Shown: positions 54,450 to 62,505 of the stretch, one piece after another
How the letters are laid out: every line of letters starts with the position of its first letter
How positions within the stretch are numbered: the first letter of the stretch is position 1
Source: Labilithrix sp.
GTDB taxonomy: Bacteria; Myxococcota_A; Polyangia; Polyangiales; Polyangiaceae
DNA length: 64,000 bases
Direction: 5' to 3'
Assembly: GCA_019637195.1 (NCBI GenBank)
Contig: JAHBWA010000019.1
Coordinates: 1-64,000, forward strand
Notes under the pieces: generated by a model
What the model saw: only the letters and a program-made list of their open reading frames with translations
What the model was told of the DNA's origin: nothing
Databases searched by the model: none
Program-made: the position numbers and the translations under genes

Positions 54450-56081
54450 ATGGCCACGCCGCGCCGACTCCCGTTCGCACGGCTCCGCGTACCCGTGTTC
54501 ACGGTGGCCGTCGGGGCAGGATGTGCGCTCCTCACGGTCTCGGCCGTCGCCTGCGACGACGGTGACGACGACAGGAGGACGGAGTCCTGGGACGCCGCGC
54601 CTCCGCCTCCTCCGGGAGCTTGCTCCACGACGCGCACCGCGACCCCGCTCTGCGTGACGTCGAGCAGGCCCGAGCCGCTCGACGCGGGTGAGCTCCTCGA
54701 CGGAGACGGCGGCGGTGACGCGAGCCCGCAGGTCCCGCTCGAGCCGCCGGAGAGCGCGAACCTGTGCCTGATATCGGACGACGTCACCGTCACGTGCGCG
54801 TTGCAGGCCTCGGCGATCGCGGTGGCCGGCGGAGCGAACGACGCGACGGACATCGTCCTCGCGCAGGTCGGGCTGGGGCGCCACGCGTCGTCGACCGATC
54901 CGTCGCTCGTGGCCGACGACCGTGCGCACGTCCAGCACGTCCGCGTCGGGGCAGACGGCGTCACGACCGTCTCCGTGGAGCCCATCCCTCCCTACCCCGC
55001 CGCGGGGATCGTCCAGGGTGGATCGTTCGCGCTCCTCCCGGCGAGCGACGCGCGCGACACGCACATCCTCGCGTTCACGAAGAACGGCGACGGCGCGCAG
55101 ACGGTCCAGTCCGGCGCGCTCGTCCCCTCGCCGGTCGCGCTCGGCGCCCCGTTTGCCGTGCCGGGAGCGGTGGCCTGGGAGCCGCGCGTGGCGACCGGGC
55201 CCGGCGGTGAGGGCGTGCTCTTCGCGGTCCCGCGCGGCGGGCCTCCTTACCATACGCCCGCCGGTCCGCTCGTCGTCGTTCGTGGCCTTCCCGACGCGCC
55301 GCGCGTGGTCGCCACCTCGGTCACTCCTGCCAGCGCGACGCGCTTCGCGGCGACGGTGACGCCCGCAGGGGTCCCTGCGGTCCTGTTCCACGACGGCGCG
55401 GCGCTGCGCCTTCGGGAGGGCGACGACCTCGCGAACGAGCGATGGTCGGAGCCGCTCGAGCGCGAGCAAGACGAGCTCTACGACGTCGTGTACGCCGGAG
55501 GCGAGCCGGTCGTCTTGTACCGGTCGTCCTCCGTCGTCGGCGTCCGAGCCCCCGGCGTCGAGAACGCCGCGTGGGCGCTCGGGGAGAGCTTCTCGACGTG
55601 CCCGCGGAACACGTACGTCGGCGTCACGTGCGACGAGTGTCCCGTCGACCGCTCGTGCCACGTCGGCCGGGACATCGTCACCCAGGCCAAGCTCTTCACG
55701 CGCGGCGAGCGCGTCTTCGCGGCGTTCGTCGCGACCGACCAACGACAGCGGATGGGTTACGCCCGGACCACGCTTCCGATCGTCAACGCCGGATGCGTCT
55801 GCTCGCTCGAGCGGCGCGAGCTGCAGGTGGTCGGGCGGTCGCTCGTGGTCGTCGAGGTCACCCCGTCGACCCATCGATCCCCCTTCGTCACCGAGTGGAT
55901 GCGCGCGCCGCTCGCCGAGACGTTCGCGACGGCCTACGCCTGGCTCTTCCCGCGTCGCGACGGCGATCTCGACGTCGTCTTGGGTCGCTTCCCGGCGACG
56001 CACGAGACGGCGCTCGCGCGCTACCCCGAGGCCGGGTCCAGCTACCGCGTCGTGCGCGTGGCGACGGGGCTCATTCCCTGA
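54450..56081 (+). CDS. Large hypothetical lipoprotein
   Basis: A 543-aa protein with signal and lipobox VSAVAC (Cys35), then an acidic linker and Pro/Ala/Asp-rich region. The body is beta-rich with repeats of strand-turn patterns (GGSFALLPASDARDTHILAF, GGEPVVLYRSSSVVGVR), which would suit a propeller, although no repeat is regular enough to be sure. One Cys cluster (CPRNTYVGVTCDECPVDRSC) lies near residue 390. It lies between the two duplicated operons; a link to them is possible but unsupported. Confidence 0.7.
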   Translation: MATPRRLPFARLRVPVFTVAVGAGCALLTVSAVACDDGDDDRRTESWDAAPPPPPGACSTTRTATPLCVTSSRPEPLDAGELLDGDGGGDASPQVPLEPPESANLCLISDDVTVTCALQASAIAVAGGANDATDIVLAQVGLGRHASSTDPSLVADDRAHVQHVRVGADGVTTVSVEPIPPYPAAGIVQGGSFALLPASDARDTHILAFTKNGDGAQTVQSGALVPSPVALGAPFAVPGAVAWEPRVATGPGGEGVLFAVPRGGPPYHTPAGPLVVVRGLPDAPRVVATSVTPASATRFAATVTPAGVPAVLFHDGAALRLREGDDLANERWSEPLEREQDELYDVVYAGGEPVVLYRSSSVVGVRAPGVENAAWALGESFSTCPRNTYVGVTCDECPVDRSCHVGRDIVTQAKLFTRGERVFAAFVATDQRQRMGYARTTLPIVNAGCVCSLERRELQVVGRSLVVVEVTPSTHRSPFVTEWMRAPLAETFATAYAWLFPRRDGDLDVVLGRFPATHETALARYPEAGSSYRVVRVATGLIP

Positions 56082-56227
56082 GGCCTCGCTCCGCTCGCGC
56101 ACTGCCCGCCCTCGTGCGAAGCTCGGCATCGCGCTCGCTTCCCTGGATCGTCGCGAGCTCGTCCGCGGCGGCTCGCGCGAGGCGGGTCGCCTTGTCGCGG
56201 CGACGCTTTGCGTATCTACTGTGAGCA

Positions 56228-57262
56228 GTGTCGTGCCGTCGCTGGGGTGGCTTTCCGAGCATCGCCATCGCGGTGGTGTGTGTCGCGGGGCCTGCCGATG
56301 CCGACGACGTGGTCACGCGTCCGCTCTCCGAGGCGCTCATCGTGCAGCGCGCCGAATGCCTCGAGACGGAGAGCCTCGCGCGGGCGGTGACGCGATGGCT
56401 CGGGCAGGCCGCGATCGACCGCCGGATCTCGATCTCCGTGCGGAAAGAAGGCGACGCCATCGTCTACGGGCTCCATCGCGACGACGTCCTCGTCGGGCAG
56501 CGCACGGTCACGAGCCTCCCCGAGGGCTGCGTCGAGCTCACGACCGCGCTCGCCCTGTCGATCGCGGTCGCGATCGAGGCCACGTTCTTCGGTGGCGAGG
56601 AGGCGGACGCGACGCCGGCGGACCGCGCTCCCGCACGTCCGCCGAGCGCGGCCGTGACCAAACGCGCGCGCGCGTCGCCGCCCCGGAGGCCCAGTCGGGG
56701 CGCGACCGCTCCCGTCCCCCACGCGGTGGTGACGGGCGAGCTCGGGCTCCTCTGGAACACACTCCCCGGTGTGCGGCCGCTCGCCAGCGCCGGCGTCGAC
56801 GTCGCTTGGTCCAGACACCTGGTGACGCGCACGGCCGTGCTCGCCACGACGGCCGCCGCCTCTCCGCTCGGGACCGGAGAGGTCGAGACGAGCCTCTACG
56901 CCGGCCGCGCGGACGCGTGCGGGATCGGGCCGACGAAGCTGCTCGAGCTCCGCGCTTGCCTCGGGCTGGCATGGGGCTTCGTGCCGTCGCGCGGCGTGGG
57001 CTTCCTCGACGGGCGCTCCCGCGCGCAGCCCTGGCTCGGGCTGCCGCTCCGCGGCGAGGGGCGGCTCGTGCTCGGACGCGACGGAGCGCGACCGGTATGG
57101 GGGATCGTGGTGGCGACCGACCTCATTTTTTCCCTGCGGCGGGCCCAGATGGGCGTCGTCGACCCGACCGTCGAGCCGCGGCGCGCGGAGCAGCATACGG
57201 CTGTGCTCACGCTCCCGCTCTTCGGAGCCGCCGCGTCGCTGGGGTTCTTTTTCGAGCTCTGA
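56228..57262 (+). CDS. Secreted/outer-membrane protein upstream of the sigma gene (right operon)
   Basis: A 344-aa protein starting at GTG with signal SIAIAVVCVAGPADA. Residues 30-115 form a small alpha/beta domain with two Cys (VQRAECLETESLARAV, EGCVELTTALALSIAVAIEA); after a Pro/Arg linker comes a beta-rich half (GELGLLWNTLPGVRPLASAG) ending in aromatic GFFFEL, as in outer-membrane barrels. Size, layout and position directly before an ECF sigma gene match the gene at 49511-50557. Function unknown. Confidence 0.7.
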   Translation: MSCRRWGGFPSIAIAVVCVAGPADADDVVTRPLSEALIVQRAECLETESLARAVTRWLGQAAIDRRISISVRKEGDAIVYGLHRDDVLVGQRTVTSLPEGCVELTTALALSIAVAIEATFFGGEEADATPADRAPARPPSAAVTKRARASPPRRPSRGATAPVPHAVVTGELGLLWNTLPGVRPLASAGVDVAWSRHLVTRTAVLATTAAASPLGTGEVETSLYAGRADACGIGPTKLLELRACLGLAWGFVPSRGVGFLDGRSRAQPWLGLPLRGEGRLVLGRDGARPVWGIVVATDLIFSLRRAQMGVVDPTVEPRRAEQHTAVLTLPLFGAAASLGFFFEL

Positions 57263-57308
57263 TCGAAAATAGTCGCGCCAATCATGAGTCGGCCGGGCAG
57301 TAACGGAC

Positions 57309-57974
57309 ATGACGACCTCGGTGATCTCCGTCGCGCCGGCCGGGCGCAGCGCGACACCGAATGAGCCGGCCTCCGGCTGGCGCATCGCCATGACAGACGC
57401 TTCAGGCAAGGCCCAGGCGGCATCCGAGCGCTCGACGCCTTCCGGAGTCACCGGAGCCGACGTGCTGTTCCGGGAGCACGCGCGCTTCGTCGCGAGGTTT
57501 CTCGTCCGGATGGGGGCGCGTCCGCAGGACATCGACGATCTCGTCCAGGAGGTCTTCCTCGTCGCCCACCGGCTCGGGGGCTCGACGAGCGACGAGGCGA
57601 AGCCGACGACGTGGCTCGCGGCGATCGCGCTCCGGGTGCTCTCGCACGATCGGCGTAGCCGGCGACGGCATCCGGAGATGCTCGACGAGACGAACCTGGC
57701 GACGGCGGTCGCCACGTCGCCGAGTCAGGAGGACGTCGTACGCGCGACGGAGTCGCTCACGATCGTGGGTCGCGCGCTGCAGACGCTCGAGATCGAGAAG
57801 CGTGCCATGTTTATCTTGTTCGAGATCGAAGGACAGTCCTGTGAGTCCATCGCGACGGGACTGGGGATCCCCGTCGCGACCGCGTACTCGCGCCTCCGGG
57901 CCGCGAGGCAGGAGTTTCGTCGGCAGTACGCGCGGCTGACGCGCGACCCCGCTCCGGGAGGGATCTCGCGATGA
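57309..57974 (+). CDS. ECF sigma factor (right operon)
   Basis: A 221-aa sigma70-family protein; ATG 57390 would give a 194-aa form like the left copy. Region 2 is FREHARFVARFLVRMGARPQ with DIDDLVQEVFLVAHRL, and region 4 is LQTLEIEKRAMFILFEIEGQSCESIA with VATAYSRLRAARQEF. It heads the right operon; its stop overlaps the start of the membrane partner by four bases (ATGA). It is clearly diverged from the left copy, so the two may recognise different promoters. Confidence 0.9.
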   Translation: MTTSVISVAPAGRSATPNEPASGWRIAMTDASGKAQAASERSTPSGVTGADVLFREHARFVARFLVRMGARPQDIDDLVQEVFLVAHRLGGSTSDEAKPTTWLAAIALRVLSHDRRSRRRHPEMLDETNLATAVATSPSQEDVVRATESLTIVGRALQTLEIEKRAMFILFEIEGQSCESIATGLGIPVATAYSRLRAARQEFRRQYARLTRDPAPGGISR

Positions 57975-58780
57975 GCGCTGACGAAGAGGCCATCGAGCCG
58001 ACGCGCCTGCTCGACGATCCGAGCGAGCTGTCCGAGCTTCGCGACGCGATCGTCCGCGAGCAGGAGCTCCAGGTCGACTACGACGAGGCGAAGGGGCTCG
58101 AGCGGTTTCGCGCGGCCATCGGCGCCGGAGCATCGGCGCCCGAGCTCCCGGCGACGACGGAGCCGCGCCCGACCGGAGCGGTTCGAAGCTGGACGAGCAC
58201 GGCGCCGCGCCTCGTGGTGGGGGTGGCGGCCTTGATCGCCGGCGCGAGCGTCGGAGTAGCGTGGCTCGGTGCGCGCGAGGCGACTTCGCCGGCGGCCTCG
58301 CCCGGGGCGGAGATCCAGACGATCCCGGACACGTTCGAGCCCGCGACGGCTGCGCCCGTGCCCACGCTCGCCGTCGAATCGCTGCCGACGGCCGAGTCGC
58401 TCCCTGCCGCCGAGCCCGCGCCCGCGGCGTCGTCTCGCCCGCCGGCCGCACGCTCGCCGCGAACGGCCGACGCGCCTGCGGCGACTCCCGCGGAGAACGC
58501 TCCGACCGCGAGCGCGCCCGATCCGCTCGAGGAGACGAGGCACCTCGGCGCGCTTCGTCGGGTCGCCGCGAGCGATCCGCATCGTGCGCTCTCGATGGTC
58601 GACGAAGGCAACCGTCGCTTCGCCGGCGGATCGTTCCGCGAGGAACGCGAAGCGATCGCGATCGACGTGCTCGCGCGTCTCGGACGCGAGACCGAGGCGA
58701 AGCGCGCCGCCGAGGCCTTCCTCGCGACGTACCCGACGAGCCCCTTTGCATCGAAGGTCCGGCGCGCCGCTGGCCTCTAG
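57971..58780 (+). CDS. Probable membrane-anchored sigma-factor partner (right operon)
   Basis: A 269-aa protein with an acidic cytoplasmic part, one transmembrane helix (about 80-100, LVVGVAALIAGASVGVAWLG), a long Ala/Pro linker and a helical C-terminal domain (HRALSMVDEGNRRFAGGSF, RLGRETEAKRAAEAFLATYP) that aligns with the left copy. No zinc motif. It is translationally coupled to the sigma gene. The 30-base gap to the Cys-rich gene nearly equals the 31-base gap in the left operon. Confidence 0.75.
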   Translation: MSADEEAIEPTRLLDDPSELSELRDAIVREQELQVDYDEAKGLERFRAAIGAGASAPELPATTEPRPTGAVRSWTSTAPRLVVGVAALIAGASVGVAWLGAREATSPAASPGAEIQTIPDTFEPATAAPVPTLAVESLPTAESLPAAEPAPAASSRPPAARSPRTADAPAATPAENAPTASAPDPLEETRHLGALRRVAASDPHRALSMVDEGNRRFAGGSFREEREAIAIDVLARLGRETEAKRAAEAFLATYPTSPFASKVRRAAGL

Positions 58781-58810
58781 CTCCCATCTGGCTCTCCTCA
58801 TCAGGTCGCA

Positions 58811-60007
58811 ATGAACGAACGAACGACAAAGATCCTCGGCACGGCCGGCGTTACCTCGGCGACGCTCGCGCTCGTCTTCGGCTGCGTCGAGCCCGTGCGC
58901 GACATCGGCTTCGACTCCGCGCCCGACGCCGGCGCGAACACGGTCGGGTTCGTCCCGCCGGCCGACGACGCGAGCGCCGACGGCGCGAGCGCGCTCCCGG
59001 AGCCCGACGTCATGATGTGCGTCTCGACGGAGTGCCCCCCTCCGTTCGTGACGTGTCCCAAGCTCGGTGGAGCCCCCGCGTACAAGTGTGAGACCAACCT
59101 CCTCACCGACGACAGCAACTGCGGCGCATGCGGAAACGCGTGTCCCACGACGTCGACCTACCCCGGGCTCAACATCGTCGGACGATGCATCGACGGCAAG
59201 TGTGCGCTGACCTGCCCTGTGGGCTTCCAGGACTGCAACGGGCTCGTCGATGACGGGTGCGAGAGCAACTCGTACACCGATCTCGAAAACTGCGGGGCGT
59301 GCGGGAACGTCTGTCCCACGCTCTCCAACGGCACGCGCGCGTGCACCGGTGGGGTGTGCGCCGAGGAGTGCTTGCCCCCGAAGGTCTGGTGCGGAACGGC
59401 GTGCGTCAATCCGCAGTCGACCCTCGCCCACTGCGGGGCGTGCTTCAACGCCTGCCCGGCGGTGCAGCCTCCGACTGGGATGACGCAGGTCTGCCGGAAC
59501 GGCGAGTGCGGGCACTTCGAGTGCTTCGCGACGAGAGGGGACTGCAACAACGACATCTCCGACGGATGCGAGATCGCGCTCAACATGGACCCCGACAACT
59601 GCGGGGCCTGCGGCACGAAGTGCGGCCCCGGCCAGATCTGTATGCTCCGGGCCGACAAGGGAAATGTCGCGATGTGCTCGTGCGATCCGCACGAGACGCG
59701 CTGTGGGGCCACCTCGTGCGCAGACCTCCTCTCGGACGTCGCCCATTGCGGGGCTTGCGGCAACCGCTGCACCGCCACCGGCGCTCACACCGCCGCCAAC
59801 TGCCAGAACGGCTTCTGCGTCACGGAGTGTGCGCCTGGCTGGGGAGACTGCGACGGCGATCTCTCGAACGGGTGCGAGTCGAACCTCTCGCTCAACCCGC
59901 GTCACTGCGGAGCATGCGGGAATCGATGTGCGCCCGAGCAGCCGTGCATCGACGGTGTGTGCGCGATGGTCGAGTGTGACAGCGACGCGGGAGTGGTGAC
60001 GAAATGA
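58811..60007 (+). CDS. Six-module Cys-rich lipoprotein (right operon)
   Basis: A 398-aa protein with signal and lipobox LVFGC. Six modules end in NCGACGNAC, NCGACGNVC, HCGACFNAC, NCGACGTKC, HCGACGNRC and HCGACGNRC, several preceded by DCNxxxxDGCE. The module count and the Phe in the third module match the left copy. The stop overlaps the next start (ATGA). Extracellular, disulphide-rich, function unknown. Confidence 0.85.
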   Translation: MNERTTKILGTAGVTSATLALVFGCVEPVRDIGFDSAPDAGANTVGFVPPADDASADGASALPEPDVMMCVSTECPPPFVTCPKLGGAPAYKCETNLLTDDSNCGACGNACPTTSTYPGLNIVGRCIDGKCALTCPVGFQDCNGLVDDGCESNSYTDLENCGACGNVCPTLSNGTRACTGGVCAEECLPPKVWCGTACVNPQSTLAHCGACFNACPAVQPPTGMTQVCRNGECGHFECFATRGDCNNDISDGCEIALNMDPDNCGACGTKCGPGQICMLRADKGNVAMCSCDPHETRCGATSCADLLSDVAHCGACGNRCTATGAHTAANCQNGFCVTECAPGWGDCDGDLSNGCESNLSLNPRHCGACGNRCAPEQPCIDGVCAMVECDSDAGVVTK

Positions 60008-61224
60008 AGCGCGGCAGCGTGAGACGAGCCCGCTTCGCGGTGGGTGGGCTGGCGCTCGTCGGGCTCGGCGCGTTCATCGCGAGCTGCGCTGGAGCCGACT
60101 CGACCGAGGAAGAGCCGTCGCCCTCCGTCGACGCGCCCGCCGGTGACGACGCTGGGAGCGACACCAGGACGGTCGCGGACGGGGGCGTCGACGCCGAGGT
60201 AGATGCCTGTGAGGCCGAAGGCGGCGGCTGCACGGAGCCCGAGTGGGTCCCTGTGGAGATGGGCCACCCGTCCGGGCTCGGGCTCGCGAGCATCTGGGGC
60301 AGCGGCCCGAACGACGTGTGGATGGTCGGCGCGAAAGGGAGCGTGATCCACTGGGACGGAGCGACCTGGACCTCGACCCCGATCGCGACGAACTACTCGC
60401 TGCAGTCGGTCCACGGCAGCGGGCCGAACGACGTCTGGGTGGTCTCGACGGCGAGCCTCATCTACCGATCGACGGGGTTCTCGAGCGGCACGGCGACGTT
60501 CGTTCCCCAGACGCCGCTCTTCGAGAGCGCTCAGTTTCCGAACACGGTCGGCGCGCTCCTCGCGGTGTGGGCGCCCGGGGCCGGGGACGCCTGGATCGGC
60601 GGCCGACACCGCTTGAGCCGAGGCGGGCAGATCGAGAACAGCTGGAGGACGAGCCCGGGAGACGGCGGCGTGGCCTGGGCGCCGGTCGGCGCCTTCGGTG
60701 GCACCCACGTCATCAACGGCATCTGGGGCACTGGCCCGAACGACGCGTGGATGGTCGGCGCGAAGGGAACGACGCTCCTGTCCTTCGCGAGCCATACGAG
60801 CGGCGTGTCCGCGACCGACGGCGGCATGCCGACGTGGACCGAGGTCGATACGGCGAGCTTCGCTGTCCTCCACGCGATCCACGGCACCGGCTCGAAGGAC
60901 GTCTGGGCCGTCGGCAACGCCGGGACCATCCGGCACTTCGCCGGCGGTGCGACGTGGGACATCGTCGGTTCACCGACGAGCCAGAACCTCCGCGGCGTCT
61001 GGGCCGCGGGGAGCGACGACGTGTGGGCCGTCGGCGAGAACGGGACCATCCTCCACTACGACGGCACGGCGTGGACGCCCTCGACGGCGGCGATGCCCGT
61101 GGCCGACCAGCGCGATCTGTACGCCGTCTGGGGCAGCGGTCCCGCCGACGTCTGGGCCGTCGGCGACGGCATCGTCCTTCATTACTCCGGGCCGAAGCCC
61201 GGCCCCAACGGAGATGCGAAATGA
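60004..61224 (+). CDS. Seven-blade beta-propeller lipoprotein, first of pair (right operon)
   Basis: A 406-aa protein with signal, lipobox FIASC and an Asp-rich linker. Seven repeats are clear: SIWGSGPNDVWMVGAKG, SVHGSGPNDVWVVSTAS, AVWAPGAGDAWIGGRHR, GIWGTGPNDAWMVGAKG, AIHGTGSKDVWAVGNAG, GVWAAGSDDVWAVGENG and AVWGSGPADVWAVGDGI. It is predicted to be one closed propeller displayed on the cell surface or in the periplasm. Both gene borders are four-base overlaps. Confidence 0.84.
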   Translation: MKRGSVRRARFAVGGLALVGLGAFIASCAGADSTEEEPSPSVDAPAGDDAGSDTRTVADGGVDAEVDACEAEGGGCTEPEWVPVEMGHPSGLGLASIWGSGPNDVWMVGAKGSVIHWDGATWTSTPIATNYSLQSVHGSGPNDVWVVSTASLIYRSTGFSSGTATFVPQTPLFESAQFPNTVGALLAVWAPGAGDAWIGGRHRLSRGGQIENSWRTSPGDGGVAWAPVGAFGGTHVINGIWGTGPNDAWMVGAKGTTLLSFASHTSGVSATDGGMPTWTEVDTASFAVLHAIHGTGSKDVWAVGNAGTIRHFAGGATWDIVGSPTSQNLRGVWAAGSDDVWAVGENGTILHYDGTAWTPSTAAMPVADQRDLYAVWGSGPADVWAVGDGIVLHYSGPKPGPNGDAK

Positions 61225-62486
61225 GCGCCCGATGGCATCTGCGGCTCGCCGCGGTGGCGACCTCGATCGGACTCGGCGCGGTCGCCTGCAGCGAAGGCAG
61301 CGTCCTCGGCGAGGTCATGTCCGACGACGAAGACGCGGCCGCGCCGCCGCCGCTCCCCGGTGAGGACGCCTCCGCGCCCGACGTGGAGGACGCTGGCTCC
61401 GGCGACGGCGGGACCGGCGACCCCGACGCCGACGTGGCGGACGCCGCCAAGACGTGCACGGACGAGGGCTGGTGCCACGTCGTGGTGCCGGACGATCAGA
61501 CGCTCCGCGCTCTGTGGGGCGACGGGCAGGGGACTGTCTGGACCGTCAGCGACGAAGGCAACATCCTGCGCTGGAACGGCACGGCGTGGGTACAGAGCTA
61601 CGCCGCGGGAGTCCCGCTCACCACGATCTGGGGAAGCGGGTCGACGGATCTCTGGGCAGGCGGGGGCGTGACTTCGACCGATGGCGCCCCCGAGCCGGGC
61701 GTCCTCTTGCACGGAACGGGGCCGAGCCCGAGCGCGATCGCGTGGACGAAGGTGGCGACCGAGGTGAACGTTCGCTCGATCTGGGGCTCGAGCGCGACGG
61801 ACGTGTTCGCGGTCACCTCGGTCCCTCACCGTGTCGAGGCGGCCGATCCGAGCTACCTCCTGCACTACGCCGGCGAGCCCACGGACGGCAGCTCCGGGTG
61901 GACCGTCGATCCGCTCACCACCGAGCTCCCTGCCCACTTCGACAGGGTCTGGGGGACGAGCGCGGACGACGTCTGGGTCTCGGGGCGCTTTCGCTTCTCG
62001 GCCGCGATGGTTCGAGGAAAGGTCGCGCATCGTCTTCCGGACGGCGAAGGTGGCCACCGTTGGCGGACGGACGAGCCGGCGCAGACGTTCTCGTCGGAGA
62101 CGAGGAGCGAGACGATAGGCTTCTCCGTATCGCCGACGCACGCCTACCTCATCGGCTTCATCGGCAACGCCGGCGGCGACGGCAACCTCCACACGGGCGT
62201 GAGCCCTGGCGGTGACGCGCCGTTCACGTGGACCCAGACGGTGACGTCGGGCACGGGGCCTTCGACGAGGTCGCTCGCCACGGCGTGGGGGTTCTCTCCG
62301 ACCGAGATCTGGTTCGCGGGAGAGTACGGCCGCCTGCGTCGCTGGAACGGTCAGTCCTGGCGTATCGCCAACGTCTCGCTCGACGGCCTCCCGCTCCAGC
62401 AGGCGATCCACGCCATCTGGGGCTCGGGGCCCGGCGACATCTGGGCTGTTGGTGCAGGCCTCGCGCTGCACAAGGTCACGCAGTAG
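61221..62486 (+). CDS. Seven-blade beta-propeller lipoprotein, second of pair (right operon)
   Basis: A 421-aa protein with signal and lipobox GAVAC, an Asp/Gly linker, CTDEGWCHVVVP and seven repeats (ALWGDGQGTVWTVSDEG, TIWGSGSTDLWAGGG, SIWGSSATDVFAVTS, RVWGTSADDVWVSGRF, FSVSPTHAYLIGF, TAWGFSPTEIWFAGEYG, AIWGSGPGDIWAVGAGL). Blade 5 is the most diverged. The Cys pair before blade 1 is also in the left gene at 45590-46792. It is followed after 19 bases by the RCC1 gene. Confidence 0.83.
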   Translation: MSARWHLRLAAVATSIGLGAVACSEGSVLGEVMSDDEDAAAPPPLPGEDASAPDVEDAGSGDGGTGDPDADVADAAKTCTDEGWCHVVVPDDQTLRALWGDGQGTVWTVSDEGNILRWNGTAWVQSYAAGVPLTTIWGSGSTDLWAGGGVTSTDGAPEPGVLLHGTGPSPSAIAWTKVATEVNVRSIWGSSATDVFAVTSVPHRVEAADPSYLLHYAGEPTDGSSGWTVDPLTTELPAHFDRVWGTSADDVWVSGRFRFSAAMVRGKVAHRLPDGEGGHRWRTDEPAQTFSSETRSETIGFSVSPTHAYLIGFIGNAGGDGNLHTGVSPGGDAPFTWTQTVTSGTGPSTRSLATAWGFSPTEIWFAGEYGRLRRWNGQSWRIANVSLDGLPLQQAIHAIWGSGPGDIWAVGAGLALHKVTQ

Positions 62487-62505
62487 TGACGAGGGACATC
62501 GAGCC

